Source: Firmicutes bacterium UBA993
GTDB taxonomy: Bacteria > Bacillota > Dethiobacteria > DTU022
Direction: 5' to 3'
DNA length: 5,125 bases
NCBI GenBank assembly: GCA_002292015.1
Contig: DBBD01000090.1
Location: forward strand, 1 to 5,125
Under the pieces are notes generated by a model. It saw nothing but the letters and a program-made list of their open reading frames with translations. It did no database searches and was not told the DNA's origin. Both the position numbers and the translations under genes were made by a program. Shown here piece by piece: positions 1 to 5,125 of the stretch. Numbering within the stretch: position 1 is the first letter of the stretch; each line of letters opens with the position of its first letter.

Positions 1-25
1 GTGGGAACAAAATTGTCAATAACAT

Positions 26-32
26 AAGGAGG
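26..32 (+). promoter_or_regulatory. Ribosome binding site of the acyl-CoA synthetase gene
   Basis: AAGGAGG is a perfect Shine-Dalgarno match ending 8 nt before the ATG at 41. It fixes the start of the synthetase and suggests strong translation. The promoter is not visible in the 40 bases before the gene and probably lies outside the window or upstream of a preceding gene. Confidence 0.9.
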
Positions 33-40
33 AATCAAGG

Positions 41-1918
41 ATGACCGTAGTGCGGGGAAAAGAACTTGGCGAAGTGAAGCACGAAAGTATTAACGACCTT
101 TTCTGGGCTACCGTCGAACGTTATCCCGATATCGAAGCGGTGCGTTACCGCACCGGGGATGACTTCACCGGGTTGACCTACCGGGAGTTTGGAGAACAGG
201 TGAAAGGACTTGCCCAGGGACTGATGTCGCTCGGTTTAAACAGCGGCGATAAGGTCAGTCTGCTTGCGGAAACCCGCTACGAATGGGCACTGGCCGACTT
301 AGCAATTTTAACGGCGGGCGGCGTAACGGTGACGGTTTACCCGACCCTTTCCGCACGCACAGTACAGTTTATCGCCGGCAACTCCGACAGCAGGATGATA
401 ATCGTGGAAAACCAGGAGCAGTTGAAAAAAGTGCTCTCGGTTTGGGAAGAACTGCCCCAGTTGGAACAGGTGATTATGATCGAGGGTGAGACCGAAAAGC
501 CGCAAGAGAATATCTGTACTTTCTCCGAATTAATGGAGCTGGGGCTTCAGTACAGTGCGGATCATCCTACCGCTTATGAAGAAAGGTGGCGCAGCGTCGC
601 CCCGACGGATTTGAGCAGTATCGTCTATACCAGCGGTACTACCGGACTGCAAAAGGGCGCAATGCTTTCCCACTGGAACTGGCGTTTTAACGTTTACGCT
701 GTGGTCCAGCTGGTTGATTTTAATCCAGGGGAGACGATGCTGGCTTTTCTGCCCCTGGCCCACGTTTACATGCGCCTGGTTTATTTTGCCGCCGTTAGTG
801 CCGCGGCCACGATCTATTTCAGTCGACCGGAGAGCTTGGCCAAGGACCTGCCGGTAATCAGGCCCAATTCGTTCGTTTCCGTGCCACGCTTATTCGAGCG
901 GGTCTATAACCGGATCACAGACCAGGTAAAAAGCGGTCCGGCCTTGCGGCGCACGATATTTTACTGGGCCGCAGGCGTGGCGCGGGAAATGGGCCGGGTG
1001 CACAGTCTTTGGGCAGAACCGAGCCTGGGGTTAAGGCTGAAACACCGCCTGGCCGACCGCCTGGTCTTCAGTAAGATCCGAAGCAAGATGGGCGTGGACC
1101 GCCTGAAGTGGACCTGCTCCTCCGGCAGCGCGCTGACCAAGGACCTGGCTTTTTTCTTCAACGGCTTGGGTATAATCATTATCGAAGGATACGGGATGAC
1201 CGAAGTGGCTGCACCTTCCAATTTAAACCCTGTTGGCCGGTTCAAGCCGGGCAGCGTTGGCCCACCTCTACCCGGAGTGATGCAGAAGATCGCTGAGGAT
1301 GGGGAAATTCTGATCAAGGGCGACAACGTGATGGTTGGCTACTACAAGCTCCCTGAGGAGACCAAGGAGCATTTTACAGAAGACGGGTGGCTGAAAACGG
1401 GTGACATCGGTGCATTCGACTCCGATGGCTACCTTGTCTTCAAGGAGCGCAAAAAACATATCCTGGTTTTATCCACCGGAAGAAACATAGCTCCCTTGCC
1501 GATTGAAGAGGAGTTGAAGAAAAGCAGCTGGGTTGAGGAGGCTGTAGTAATCGGGGACAACGAGAGGTTCATTGCGGCGCTGATCCAACCGGCATTCCAA
1601 CCACTACTTGACCTGGCCCGGGAGCGCGGCCTTGTCTACGATGAAACCCTGACGGAATTCGTGAATATGCCAACCGGGGAAAGGGTCCCCGTCAAGGTGG
1701 ACCCGAAGCTACTGCGGGATGAAGCCGTTCTGGATTTCTTCCTCTCTGTCGTGGATAGGGTCAACAAGGTCTTCGATTCTCACGAACAGGTGAGAGAATT
1801 CCGCCTGCTCTGCGAGGCCCTTACCACTGAGAAAGAAGAATTGACCCCAACCTTTAAAGTTAAAAAGAATGTCATCCGGAACAAATATGCTCACTTGATC
1901 AGGGAAATATACGCTTGA
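41..1918 (+). CDS. Long-chain fatty acid--CoA ligase (AMP-forming, FAA1/FadD15 type)
   Basis: Predicted to activate a long-chain fatty acid in two steps, acyl-AMP formation from ATP followed by transfer to CoA, feeding beta-oxidation or lipid synthesis; likely cytosolic or loosely membrane-associated. At 625 residues it has the usual length of the bacterial FAA1-type (COG1022) branch of the adenylate-forming superfamily. Visible motifs in order: the P-loop YTSGTTG at 196-202 followed by LQKG (203-206), the adenine-site motif GYGMTE at 383-388, the ribose-binding TGD with Asp455, the hinge region ERKKHILV at 469-476, and the C-terminal LTPTFKVKK at 601-609, which holds the lysine region needed for adenylation. 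The start is set by a perfect ribosome binding site. Two deviations: the common GxPKG is GLQKG, and the A8-type GRKK(D/E) is ERKKH. Similar changes occur within this large family, so I infer activity is retained. Substrate chain length cannot be read from the sequence. It stands alone on its strand here, convergent with the purine block. Confidence 0.93.
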   Translation: MTVVRGKELGEVKHESINDLFWATVERYPDIEAVRYRTGDDFTGLTYREFGEQVKGLAQGLMSLGLNSGDKVSLLAETRYEWALADLAILTAGGVTVTVYPTLSARTVQFIAGNSDSRMIIVENQEQLKKVLSVWEELPQLEQVIMIEGETEKPQENICTFSELMELGLQYSADHPTAYEERWRSVAPTDLSSIVYTSGTTGLQKGAMLSHWNWRFNVYAVVQLVDFNPGETMLAFLPLAHVYMRLVYFAAVSAAATIYFSRPESLAKDLPVIRPNSFVSVPRLFERVYNRITDQVKSGPALRRTIFYWAAGVAREMGRVHSLWAEPSLGLRLKHRLADRLVFSKIRSKMGVDRLKWTCSSGSALTKDLAFFFNGLGIIIIEGYGMTEVAAPSNLNPVGRFKPGSVGPPLPGVMQKIAEDGEILIKGDNVMVGYYKLPEETKEHFTEDGWLKTGDIGAFDSDGYLVFKERKKHILVLSTGRNIAPLPIEEELKKSSWVEEAVVIGDNERFIAALIQPAFQPLLDLARERGLVYDETLTEFVNMPTGERVPVKVDPKLLRDEAVLDFFLSVVDRVNKVFDSHEQVREFRLLCEALTTEKEELTPTFKVKKNVIRNKYAHLIREIYA

Positions 1919-1935
1919 TCTGGTTTTTCTTTTCC
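1897..1935 (+). terminator. Weak terminator-like element at the end of the synthetase gene
   Basis: GATCA (1897-1901) can pair with TGATC (1916-1920) across a 14-nt loop, and a T-rich run (1924-1933, one C) follows almost at once. The stem is only 5 bp, AT-rich, and overlaps the stop codon, so this is a poor intrinsic terminator. It is listed because no better candidate follows the gene. Confidence 0.2.
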
Positions 1936-1981
1936 TTCACCGGGGGTATAATGGCACAGCAGGCTTAATCATCTTCATATC

Positions 1982-2098
1982 ATGGCGCGTATTGAAGTAA
2001 GCGGACAGTCCAATCTAAAGCAGTTCCTCTACGCTTTAAGCGTCACCGAGAACAAGATCCCGGTGGCGGCAATGTCAAAGAACGGCGTATCCGCTTAA
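1982..2098 (+). pseudogene. Transposase remnant (IS4/IS1634-like), internally deleted
   Basis: An ATG-to-TAA frame of 38 codons contains the string GQSNLKQFLYALSVTENKIP. In IS4/IS1634-group DDE transposases the segment around the first catalytic region reads roughly GHSKDHRPDLKQ, a hydrophobic stretch, VT, a short turn, then IP and GN(T/R)SD. Here GQSN joins directly to LKQ, which suggests loss of several residues (the KDHRPD part), and the ending NGVSA replaces the usual GNxSD before a stop. A stop 11 codons upstream of the ATG (TAA at 1949-1951) closes the frame, so neither the N-terminal domain nor the rest of the catalytic core is present. No ribosome binding site of note. Recognition is from memory of the family pattern, not from a search; an unrelated short ORF is the alternative. 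Confidence 0.5.
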
Positions 2099-2231
2099 TC
2101 ACACAAACTGGGTCCGGCAATCGGCAGCTATGCTGCTATTTCTGAAGTGCAGTCAGATGAAATGGCCTCCTCGCAGTGGGGATTTTGATAATTTGCCCAC
2201 GGGAGAAGACTGATGGTTACGTGTGCTCTCT

Positions 2232-2260
2232 TTGACGCTTATCTAAATCCATATTATGGT
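2232..2260 (+). promoter_or_regulatory. Possible sigma-A promoter pointing right
   Basis: TTGACG (2232-2237) and TATGGT (2255-2260) are separated by exactly 17 bp, matching the vegetative consensus at 5/6 and 4/6 positions. Transcription would begin near 2267, just before the inverted repeat at 2281, and would run antisense into the methyltransferase gene. An interrupted palindrome, CCATA-T-TATGG (2249-2259), overlaps the -10 element and could be an operator. Chance occurrence in AT-rich DNA is quite possible. Confidence 0.25.
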
Positions 2261-2280
2261 ATATGATAGGCTAATTCTAT

Positions 2281-2331
2281 TTGCCCTGCCTACGAAATAT
2301 GGCTTAGCTGAAAACACCCGGGGCAGGGCAA
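2281..2331. repeat. Perfect 10-bp inverted repeat (hairpin)
   Basis: TTGCCCTGCC (2281-2290) and GGCAGGGCAA (2322-2331) are exact reverse complements across a 31-nt loop. The stem is GC-rich and would be stable in RNA from either strand. Read leftward, it lies just after the methyltransferase stop (2364) and could end that transcript, although no run of U follows. Read rightward, it would sit in the leader downstream of the promoter-like pair at 2232-2260. I do not recognise it as a known riboswitch. Confidence 0.5.
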
Positions 2332-2363
2332 TTTAGTAGAGTTAGGGGGGAAATATATAATGA

Positions 2364-2975
2364 CTAAGATACCGGTGTGCAAATATACCAGGCAACCCTC
2401 GTATCTATAGCAACAACCTTGACGTCCGCAAAGCAGCTTTTCATCTCCGGCCCGGCATTACTGACAAAACGGACGTAGTCCCCGCCTTCCAGCCATTCGA
2501 TCAAAGTGACCAATGGTGAACGCCTTTCATTATAATCATAAATAATAACGTAATGCTTTGCAATACGGCTCATCTCAGCGTACATCAACCCTCTTGCCTC
2601 AACTTTTAAGCCATGGGCTACGAATGAAGCAATGGCGACATCAAAACTCTTATCGATAAAGGGCAGGGGTTCAAGAACATCAGCCTGGATAAAACTGATT
2701 TTGTTGTTTTCCGATTTAGCCCTAGCTACCTTCAGCATATTCTGAGCAGAATCAATACCGGTTACCGTAAGCCCTTTTTCGCTTAGGACAGAGCATAAAG
2801 CGCCTGTTCCGCAGCCTATATCAATAACTGTTTCGAAGTCGGTCAAGTCAAGTACCCCCGCTATGCCTTTAATTACCTCAGCAAACCGCTTTTTCTGGAT
2901 CTTGTAAAACAAGCCGTAGACCGGCGCTATTGAATTGAATAAAGCAGTACTTCTCTTTTTACCCAAAACCGACAC
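2364..2975 (-). CDS. Class I SAM-dependent methyltransferase (UbiE-like fold), substrate unknown
   Basis: A 203-residue protein with the Rossmann-type methyltransferase fold of the Methyltransf_11/25 kind. Motif I is VIDIGCGTG (50-58), which binds the SAM methionine part. GIDSAQNML (73-81) follows, with Asp75 placed to bind the ribose hydroxyls. FIQADVLEPLPF (95-106) is the adenine-side motif, and FDVAIASFVAHGL (111-123) is the post-II strand. The N-terminal FNSIAPVYGLFYK (13-25) resembles the cap segment of UbiE/small-molecule methyltransferases. Nothing visible fixes the substrate. The listed start is GTG (2973-2975); a TTG three codons later (2964-2966) has AGAGGTG placed 6 nt before it and may be the real start, giving 200 residues. 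It lies 148 bp downstream of the DUF6671 gene on the same strand, so co-transcription is uncertain. Confidence 0.88.
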   Translation of the reverse strand: MSVLGKKRSTALFNSIAPVYGLFYKIQKKRFAEVIKGIAGVLDLTDFETVIDIGCGTGALCSVLSEKGLTVTGIDSAQNMLKVARAKSENNKISFIQADVLEPLPFIDKSFDVAIASFVAHGLKVEARGLMYAEMSRIAKHYVIIYDYNERRSPLVTLIEWLEGGDYVRFVSNAGPEMKSCFADVKVVAIDTRVAWYICTPVS

Positions 2976-3123
2976 CTCTGACTAATCAAGGTGCGCTCCC
3001 GAAAACTCCGAGCGCCTCAATCGTACTTTATCAAGGGTTGAAATCTAAAAAACTACCTTTGGCAGCGGGTCTTCTTGTTATCGTGGACGTTTGGGGCGCG
3101 TCCGAACAGCGGTGCACTCCCAC
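2976..3123 (-). other. 148-bp gap upstream of the methyltransferase, with a small hairpin
   Basis: GCGCTC (2993-2998) pairs with GAGCGC (3010-3015) across an 11-nt loop, about 17 bp before the methyltransferase start. A second weak stem, GGACG/CGTCC (3085-3089 and 3099-3103), follows the DUF6671 stop. Neither has a U tract next to it, so I do not call terminators. I see no clear -35/-10 pair for the methyltransferase in this gap. Confidence 0.3.
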
Positions 3124-3966
3124 CTAAGGATTGCAATAGTTGCAATACTTAGCAGGAGCAAATTGCCCTCTCGGATACAGTTGCTCGTTCTCATGCTTAC
3201 ACTTATGGCAACCATAGATAAACTTAAGCGACATATCGCTTGGTAATCCACATGCCTCGCAAGGCAATCCTCGAACAACATCTTTTATGATAAAGCCCGG
3301 AGCACCACATTCGGGGCATAAATTTAGTAGCTTGGATAATAAATCATGTGTGGCTTTTTCAATATTTTTCATTCTGGTCGGATTAGCATGGGCCCTCATA
3401 TCAGTTTCAACGAACACTTCACCAGTTCTTGACTGCGACGCACACCACAGAAAAGCCTCTTTCAACTTTTGAAAACTGAATATGTCCTTGATAATGAGTT
3501 TAGAATTTTCATTCTCCGGTCGAAGAATTAAATAATGCTCCGGGAATCCGGCCTTTTCGGCAAATTTAAGCACCTCGTCATAGCTTTTAGTTGTTATGTG
3601 ACTATAGTTGGTTTCGGCTCCTTCGTAAGTACCGAATATCTCCAAGTTTTCCTTTTTGTCATGTAGTAATACCAATTCGACGTTCCAGGGAATCGGCGCC
3701 ACCGGATGTGATCCAAAACTACCTTCGCTAGCCAGACCGATATCTGTTTTTATTAGCTTCATGCCTTTTCTGATTTTAATGCGCGCAGTTTCTACCTGTG
3801 ATTTTGGCCGTTTAATTTCTCTGGAGAAAGTGCCATACATATCTGTATCAAACCTGTCCACAACAACTAACTTACACCCCGTTTCTTTCTCAAGAATCGG
3901 TTTTATAACTTTTTCTTTCCTATGTTTCGTGAGAAACACAACACTTCTATTTTCAAAGATTTTCAC
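3124..3966 (-). CDS. DUF6671 family protein with C-terminal double zinc ribbon
   Basis: A 280-residue soluble protein of unknown function, with no signal peptide or membrane segment. The N-terminal two thirds fit what I recall of the DUF6671 family: VFLTKHRKEKVIKPIL (10-25), then VDRFDTDMYGTFSREI (36-51), and the most conserved-looking stretch GLASEGSFGSHP (77-88) followed by PWNVELVLL (93-101) and ETNYSH (118-123). The acidic, Ser/Gly and His residues in 77-88 look like an active or ligand-binding site, but no reaction is known to me. The tail has four CxxC pairs: Cys217/220 with Cys236/239, and Cys253/256 with Cys275/278, consistent with two zinc ribbons. The start is GTG (3964-3966). GAAAGGA lies 10 nt upstream (3977-3983), and AGGA directly abuts the GTG. 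It begins 31 bp after the purE stop on the same strand, so an operon with purKE is likely. A role linked to purine or nucleotide metabolism is inferred from position only. Confidence 0.85.
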   Translation of the reverse strand: MKIFENRSVVFLTKHRKEKVIKPILEKETGCKLVVVDRFDTDMYGTFSREIKRPKSQVETARIKIRKGMKLIKTDIGLASEGSFGSHPVAPIPWNVELVLLHDKKENLEIFGTYEGAETNYSHITTKSYDEVLKFAEKAGFPEHYLILRPENENSKLIIKDIFSFQKLKEAFLWCASQSRTGEVFVETDMRAHANPTRMKNIEKATHDLLSKLLNLCPECGAPGFIIKDVVRGLPCEACGLPSDMSLKFIYGCHKCKHENEQLYPRGQFAPAKYCNYCNP

Positions 3967-3997
3967 TCCTGGTAATTCCTTTCAATGCTAATTATCG

Positions 3998-4633
3998 CTA
4001 CTTACTAAATTCAGAGTTTGTGACATCAGTGGCCCAACTCTGTTCCAGTCTTTGCTCCAAGTCATAAATGAGATTTTCCTTTGTAAATTGCATATTTTCC
4101 ACTAAGTTTTGATTGATATCATGATGCTTAATGCCCAGAATTCTTGCCGCTAAAAGCCCTGCATTTTTTGCATTGTTAATCCCAACCGTGGCAACCGGAA
4201 CTCCACCCGGCATTTGAACAATTGACAGGAGTGAATCGAGCCCATCTAGTTCTTTTAGCTTTACGGGAACACCAATCACCGGAAGCGGTGTCAACGATGC
4301 AACCATACCTGGTAAATGTGCTGCGCCACCGGCACCAGCGATTATTACCTCAACACCTCTGCTTTGAGCATTTCTGGCATAATCAAACATTCTTTCCGGC
4401 GTTCTGTGGGCGGAGACTACTTTAATTTCATAAGGTATAGAAAATTGCTCCATAACCAGCGCTGCGGTTTCCATAATTTTTAAATCTGAATCGCTTCCCA
4501 TAATTATACCAACTAGGGGCGCTTTGTCTTTTTGTTTATTTTTTGGCAACCGCCCACGCTTAAGCTTGGTGCCCTGACCACAGGGGATTAATCCCTGCCC
4601 CTGCTTCGTATTGTCACTATCGCCATTAATCAT
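3998..4633 (-). CDS. purE: N5-carboxyaminoimidazole ribonucleotide mutase (class I PurE)
   Basis: Converts N5-CAIR, the product of PurK, to CAIR in de novo purine synthesis; family members are cytosolic octamers. Numbered from the start chosen here (211 residues): GSDSD at 46-50, SAHRTP at 74-79 with the catalytic His76, GAGGAAHLPGM at 100-110, PVIGVPV, and the typical LLSIVQMPGGVPVAT stretch. The SAHRTP and AAHLPGM motifs with a PurK partner mark a class I enzyme. I chose ATG 4631-4633 because AAGGTGG (4641-4647) stands 7 nt before it; an in-frame ATG at 4658-4660 gives 220 residues but has no ribosome binding site. Even from 4633 the protein has about 40 residues before the first core strand, polar and Gly/Lys/Gln-rich, whereas PurE normally starts only a few residues before it and is about 160-170 long. 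An in-frame TTG (4547-4549) would give 183 residues and a normal N-terminus, but its ribosome binding site is poor. Confidence 0.93.
   Translation of the reverse strand: MINGDSDNTKQGQGLIPCGQGTKLKRGRLPKNKQKDKAPLVGIIMGSDSDLKIMETAALVMEQFSIPYEIKVVSAHRTPERMFDYARNAQSRGVEVIIAGAGGAAHLPGMVASLTPLPVIGVPVKLKELDGLDSLLSIVQMPGGVPVATVGINNAKNAGLLAARILGIKHHDINQNLVENMQFTKENLIYDLEQRLEQSWATDVTNSEFSK
4582..4606 (-). repeat. Palindromic GC-rich stretch in the purE 5' region
   Basis: GGGATTAATCCC (4584-4595) is a perfect 12-bp palindrome. On the coding strand the region reads as two CAGGG units followed by GATTAAT and CCCCTG, so two alternative hairpins are possible. It falls in the unusual N-terminal extension of PurE, between the best ribosome binding site (4641-4647) and the conserved core. 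It could be a regulator site, an RNA structure affecting translation, or a palindromic repeat inserted in frame; the sequence alone does not decide. Confidence 0.35.
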
Positions 4634-4640
4634 AACGAAG

Positions 4641-4647
4641 CCACCTT
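4641..4647 (-). promoter_or_regulatory. Ribosome binding site that decides the purE start
   Basis: On the minus strand AAGGTGG lies 7 nt before the ATG at 4633. It is the only good Shine-Dalgarno match near any of the candidate purE starts and argues against the upstream ATG at 4660. Confidence 0.7.
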
Positions 4648-4663
4648 TTTCATCAGACATAAA

Positions 4664-4759
4664 TCAATAAATTGCTGACCCAAGTTCGTTTTGACCGGTG
4701 ATACGTTTAGCAGAATTGTCAGGTTGTTGCGCTACCATACAGCTTGGATATTTTTTCAT
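4664..4759 (-). CDS. Possible 31-residue peptide between purK and purE
   Basis: The frame opens with ATG (4757-4759) 5 nt after the purK stop codon and ends with TGA (4664-4666), 3 nt before the upstream purE ATG candidate at 4660. It begins MKKYPSCMVAQQ and ends GSAIY, and I recognise no family. AAAGGG at the end of purK lies about 9 nt upstream and could serve as ribosome binding site. The tight fit between purK and purE suggests either a real small gene or leader peptide, or simply an open frame by chance in 131 bp. It has no membrane segment and no run of amino acids typical of an attenuation leader. Confidence 0.2.
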   Translation of the reverse strand: MKKYPSCMVAQQPDNSAKRITGQNELGSAIY

Positions 4760-4764
4760 TTTGG

Positions 4765-5125
4765 TTAACCCTTTGCCACTACTTCAATTTTTTTTAATGC
4801 ATATCCAGCCCTGTTGTCCGCAGCCTCAACCGATTCATCTAATACCGTTATATGCCCTATTTTTCGCAGGTTGCCTGTTTCGGCTTTTCCATACAGATGA
4901 AAATGACAATCCGGTAAACTTAAAACCGCATCAACCCCACCAATAGAATACGAACCTCTGGTGGCTTGATTTCCTAATATATTATGCATCGCACAAGGCT
5001 TTCTCAATTGAGCGCTTCCCAGCGGCATTCCAGAAACTATTCTGACAAGCTGCTCAAACTGTGATGTTATACAGCCTTCAATCGTATAATGTCCTGAGTT
5101 ATGAGGACGCGGAGCAATCTCATTG
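4765..5125 (-). CDS. purK: 5-(carboxyamino)imidazole ribonucleotide synthase, C-terminal part (cut by window edge)
   Basis: The last 119 residues of PurK, the ATP-grasp enzyme that makes N5-CAIR from AIR, ATP and bicarbonate. The coding frame runs off the right edge; the internal ATG at 5026-5028 is not its start. The fragment opens with NEIAPRPHNSGH (1-12), the hallmark late ATP-grasp motif carrying Glu and Asn metal/nucleotide ligands. ITSQFEQLVRIVSGMPLG, a hydrophobic MHNILG segment and HLYGK then KIGHITVL follow, all characteristic of the PurK C-terminal domain. Family members are about 370-400 residues, so roughly the first two thirds are missing. The stop at 4765-4767 is followed by a 131-bp gap to the preferred purE start. 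PurK lies upstream of PurE here, the reverse of the common purE-purK order in Escherichia coli and Bacillus subtilis. Confidence 0.95.
   Translation of the reverse strand, partial: NEIAPRPHNSGHYTIEGCITSQFEQLVRIVSGMPLGSAQLRKPCAMHNILGNQATRGSYSIGGVDAVLSLPDCHFHLYGKAETGNLRKIGHITVLDESVEAADNRAGYALKKIEVVAKG

Larger units (their letters stand above)
1919..2363. other. 445-bp intergenic stretch between convergent genes
   Basis: No intact gene is visible on either strand. The stretch contains a transposase-like fragment (1982-2098), a rightward promoter-like pair (2232-2260) and a 10-bp inverted repeat (2281-2331). After the fragment's stop at 2096-2098 the same frame stays open to a TGA at about 2186-2188, but I do not recognise the translation. 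A perfect TATAAT stands at 1947-1952 without a convincing -35 element. I infer that this is a degenerate region left by past insertions. Confidence 0.6.

Noticed and set aside
1..44. End of an upstream gene before the synthetase
   Set aside because: All three frames reach stops (TAA at 20-22, TAA at 25-27, TGA at 42-44 overlapping the ATG), but too few codons are visible to tell whether any is coding.
961..1326. 121-codon minus-strand frame
   Set aside because: Antisense to the conserved middle of the acyl-CoA synthetase, including its GYGMTE motif; composition-driven shadow.
1947..1952. Perfect TATAAT as a promoter for the transposase-like fragment
   Set aside because: No acceptable -35 sequence at 16-18 bp and no extended -10 TG; in a T-rich stretch one hexamer alone is weak evidence.
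2120..2210. Possible end of an IS21-like element around the TGGGGATTTTGATAATTTGCCCA-like stretch
   Set aside because: Only a loose resemblance from memory; no matching second end, no target-site duplication and no transposase gene nearby.
3085..3103. GGACG/CGTCC stem as the terminator of the DUF6671 gene
   Set aside because: Only 5 bp, with no adjacent U tract on the minus strand.
3078..3281. 67-codon minus-strand frame at the 3' end of the DUF6671 gene
   Set aside because: It overlaps the zinc-ribbon coding region in another frame, its translation shows no recognisable domain, and the DUF6671 frame with eight spaced Cys is clearly the real one.
3656..3991. 111-codon plus-strand frame
   Set aside because: Antisense to the N-terminal half of the DUF6671 gene; no ribosome binding site or recognisable motif, so a shadow frame.
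4661..4764. Purine riboswitch or PurR-type operator before purE
   Set aside because: I find no guanine-riboswitch core and no paired PurBox motif; any control of the operon probably lies upstream of purK, outside the window.
4698..4946. 82-codon plus-strand frame
   Set aside because: Antisense to the PurK C-terminus and the purK-purE gap; no motif or start signal supports it.

Overview
The window reads as a piece of bacterial chromosome with two convergent blocks. The left block is one rightward gene for a long-chain acyl-CoA synthetase (41-1918). The right block is a leftward series on the minus strand, read from the right edge inwards: the 3' part of purK (4765-5125, cut by the window edge), purE (start most likely 4633, stop 3998), a 280-residue protein that I assign to the uncharacterised DUF6671 family with a double zinc-ribbon tail (3966-3124), and a small class I SAM-dependent methyltransferase (2975-2364).

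The organism is probably an anaerobic low-to-mid-GC Firmicute (Clostridia, perhaps Peptococcaceae-like). This is inference from strong AAGGAGG-type ribosome binding sites, GTG/TTG starts, a class I PurE paired with PurK, and a FAA1-type acyl-CoA synthetase. No rRNA, tRNA or other taxonomic marker is present, so confidence in the placement is low. Base composition differs between the blocks: one 60-base sample in the synthetase (901-960) is 55% GC, and one in purE (4081-4140) is 30% GC.

Between the blocks lies a 445-bp stretch (1919-2363) without an intact gene. It holds a short piece that looks like the core of an IS4/IS1634-type transposase with an internal deletion (1982-2098), a sigma-A-like promoter pointing right (2232-2260), and a perfect 10-bp inverted repeat (2281-2331). 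It is best seen as a scar between two chromosomal segments, with a possible small transcript inside it.

Functionally, PurK and PurE carry out consecutive steps of de novo purine synthesis: AIR plus bicarbonate to N5-CAIR (ATP-dependent), then N5-CAIR to CAIR. The DUF6671 gene begins 31 bp after purE on the same strand and is probably co-transcribed, which makes it the most interesting unknown here. The methyltransferase follows after 148 bp and may or may not belong to the same transcript. The purK-purE junction is unusual: a 131-bp gap that can encode a 31-residue peptide, and a PurE with an N-terminal extension of about 40 residues carrying a palindromic GC-rich stretch. I saw no tRNA, rRNA, CRISPR array or intact mobile element, and no convincing intrinsic terminator.
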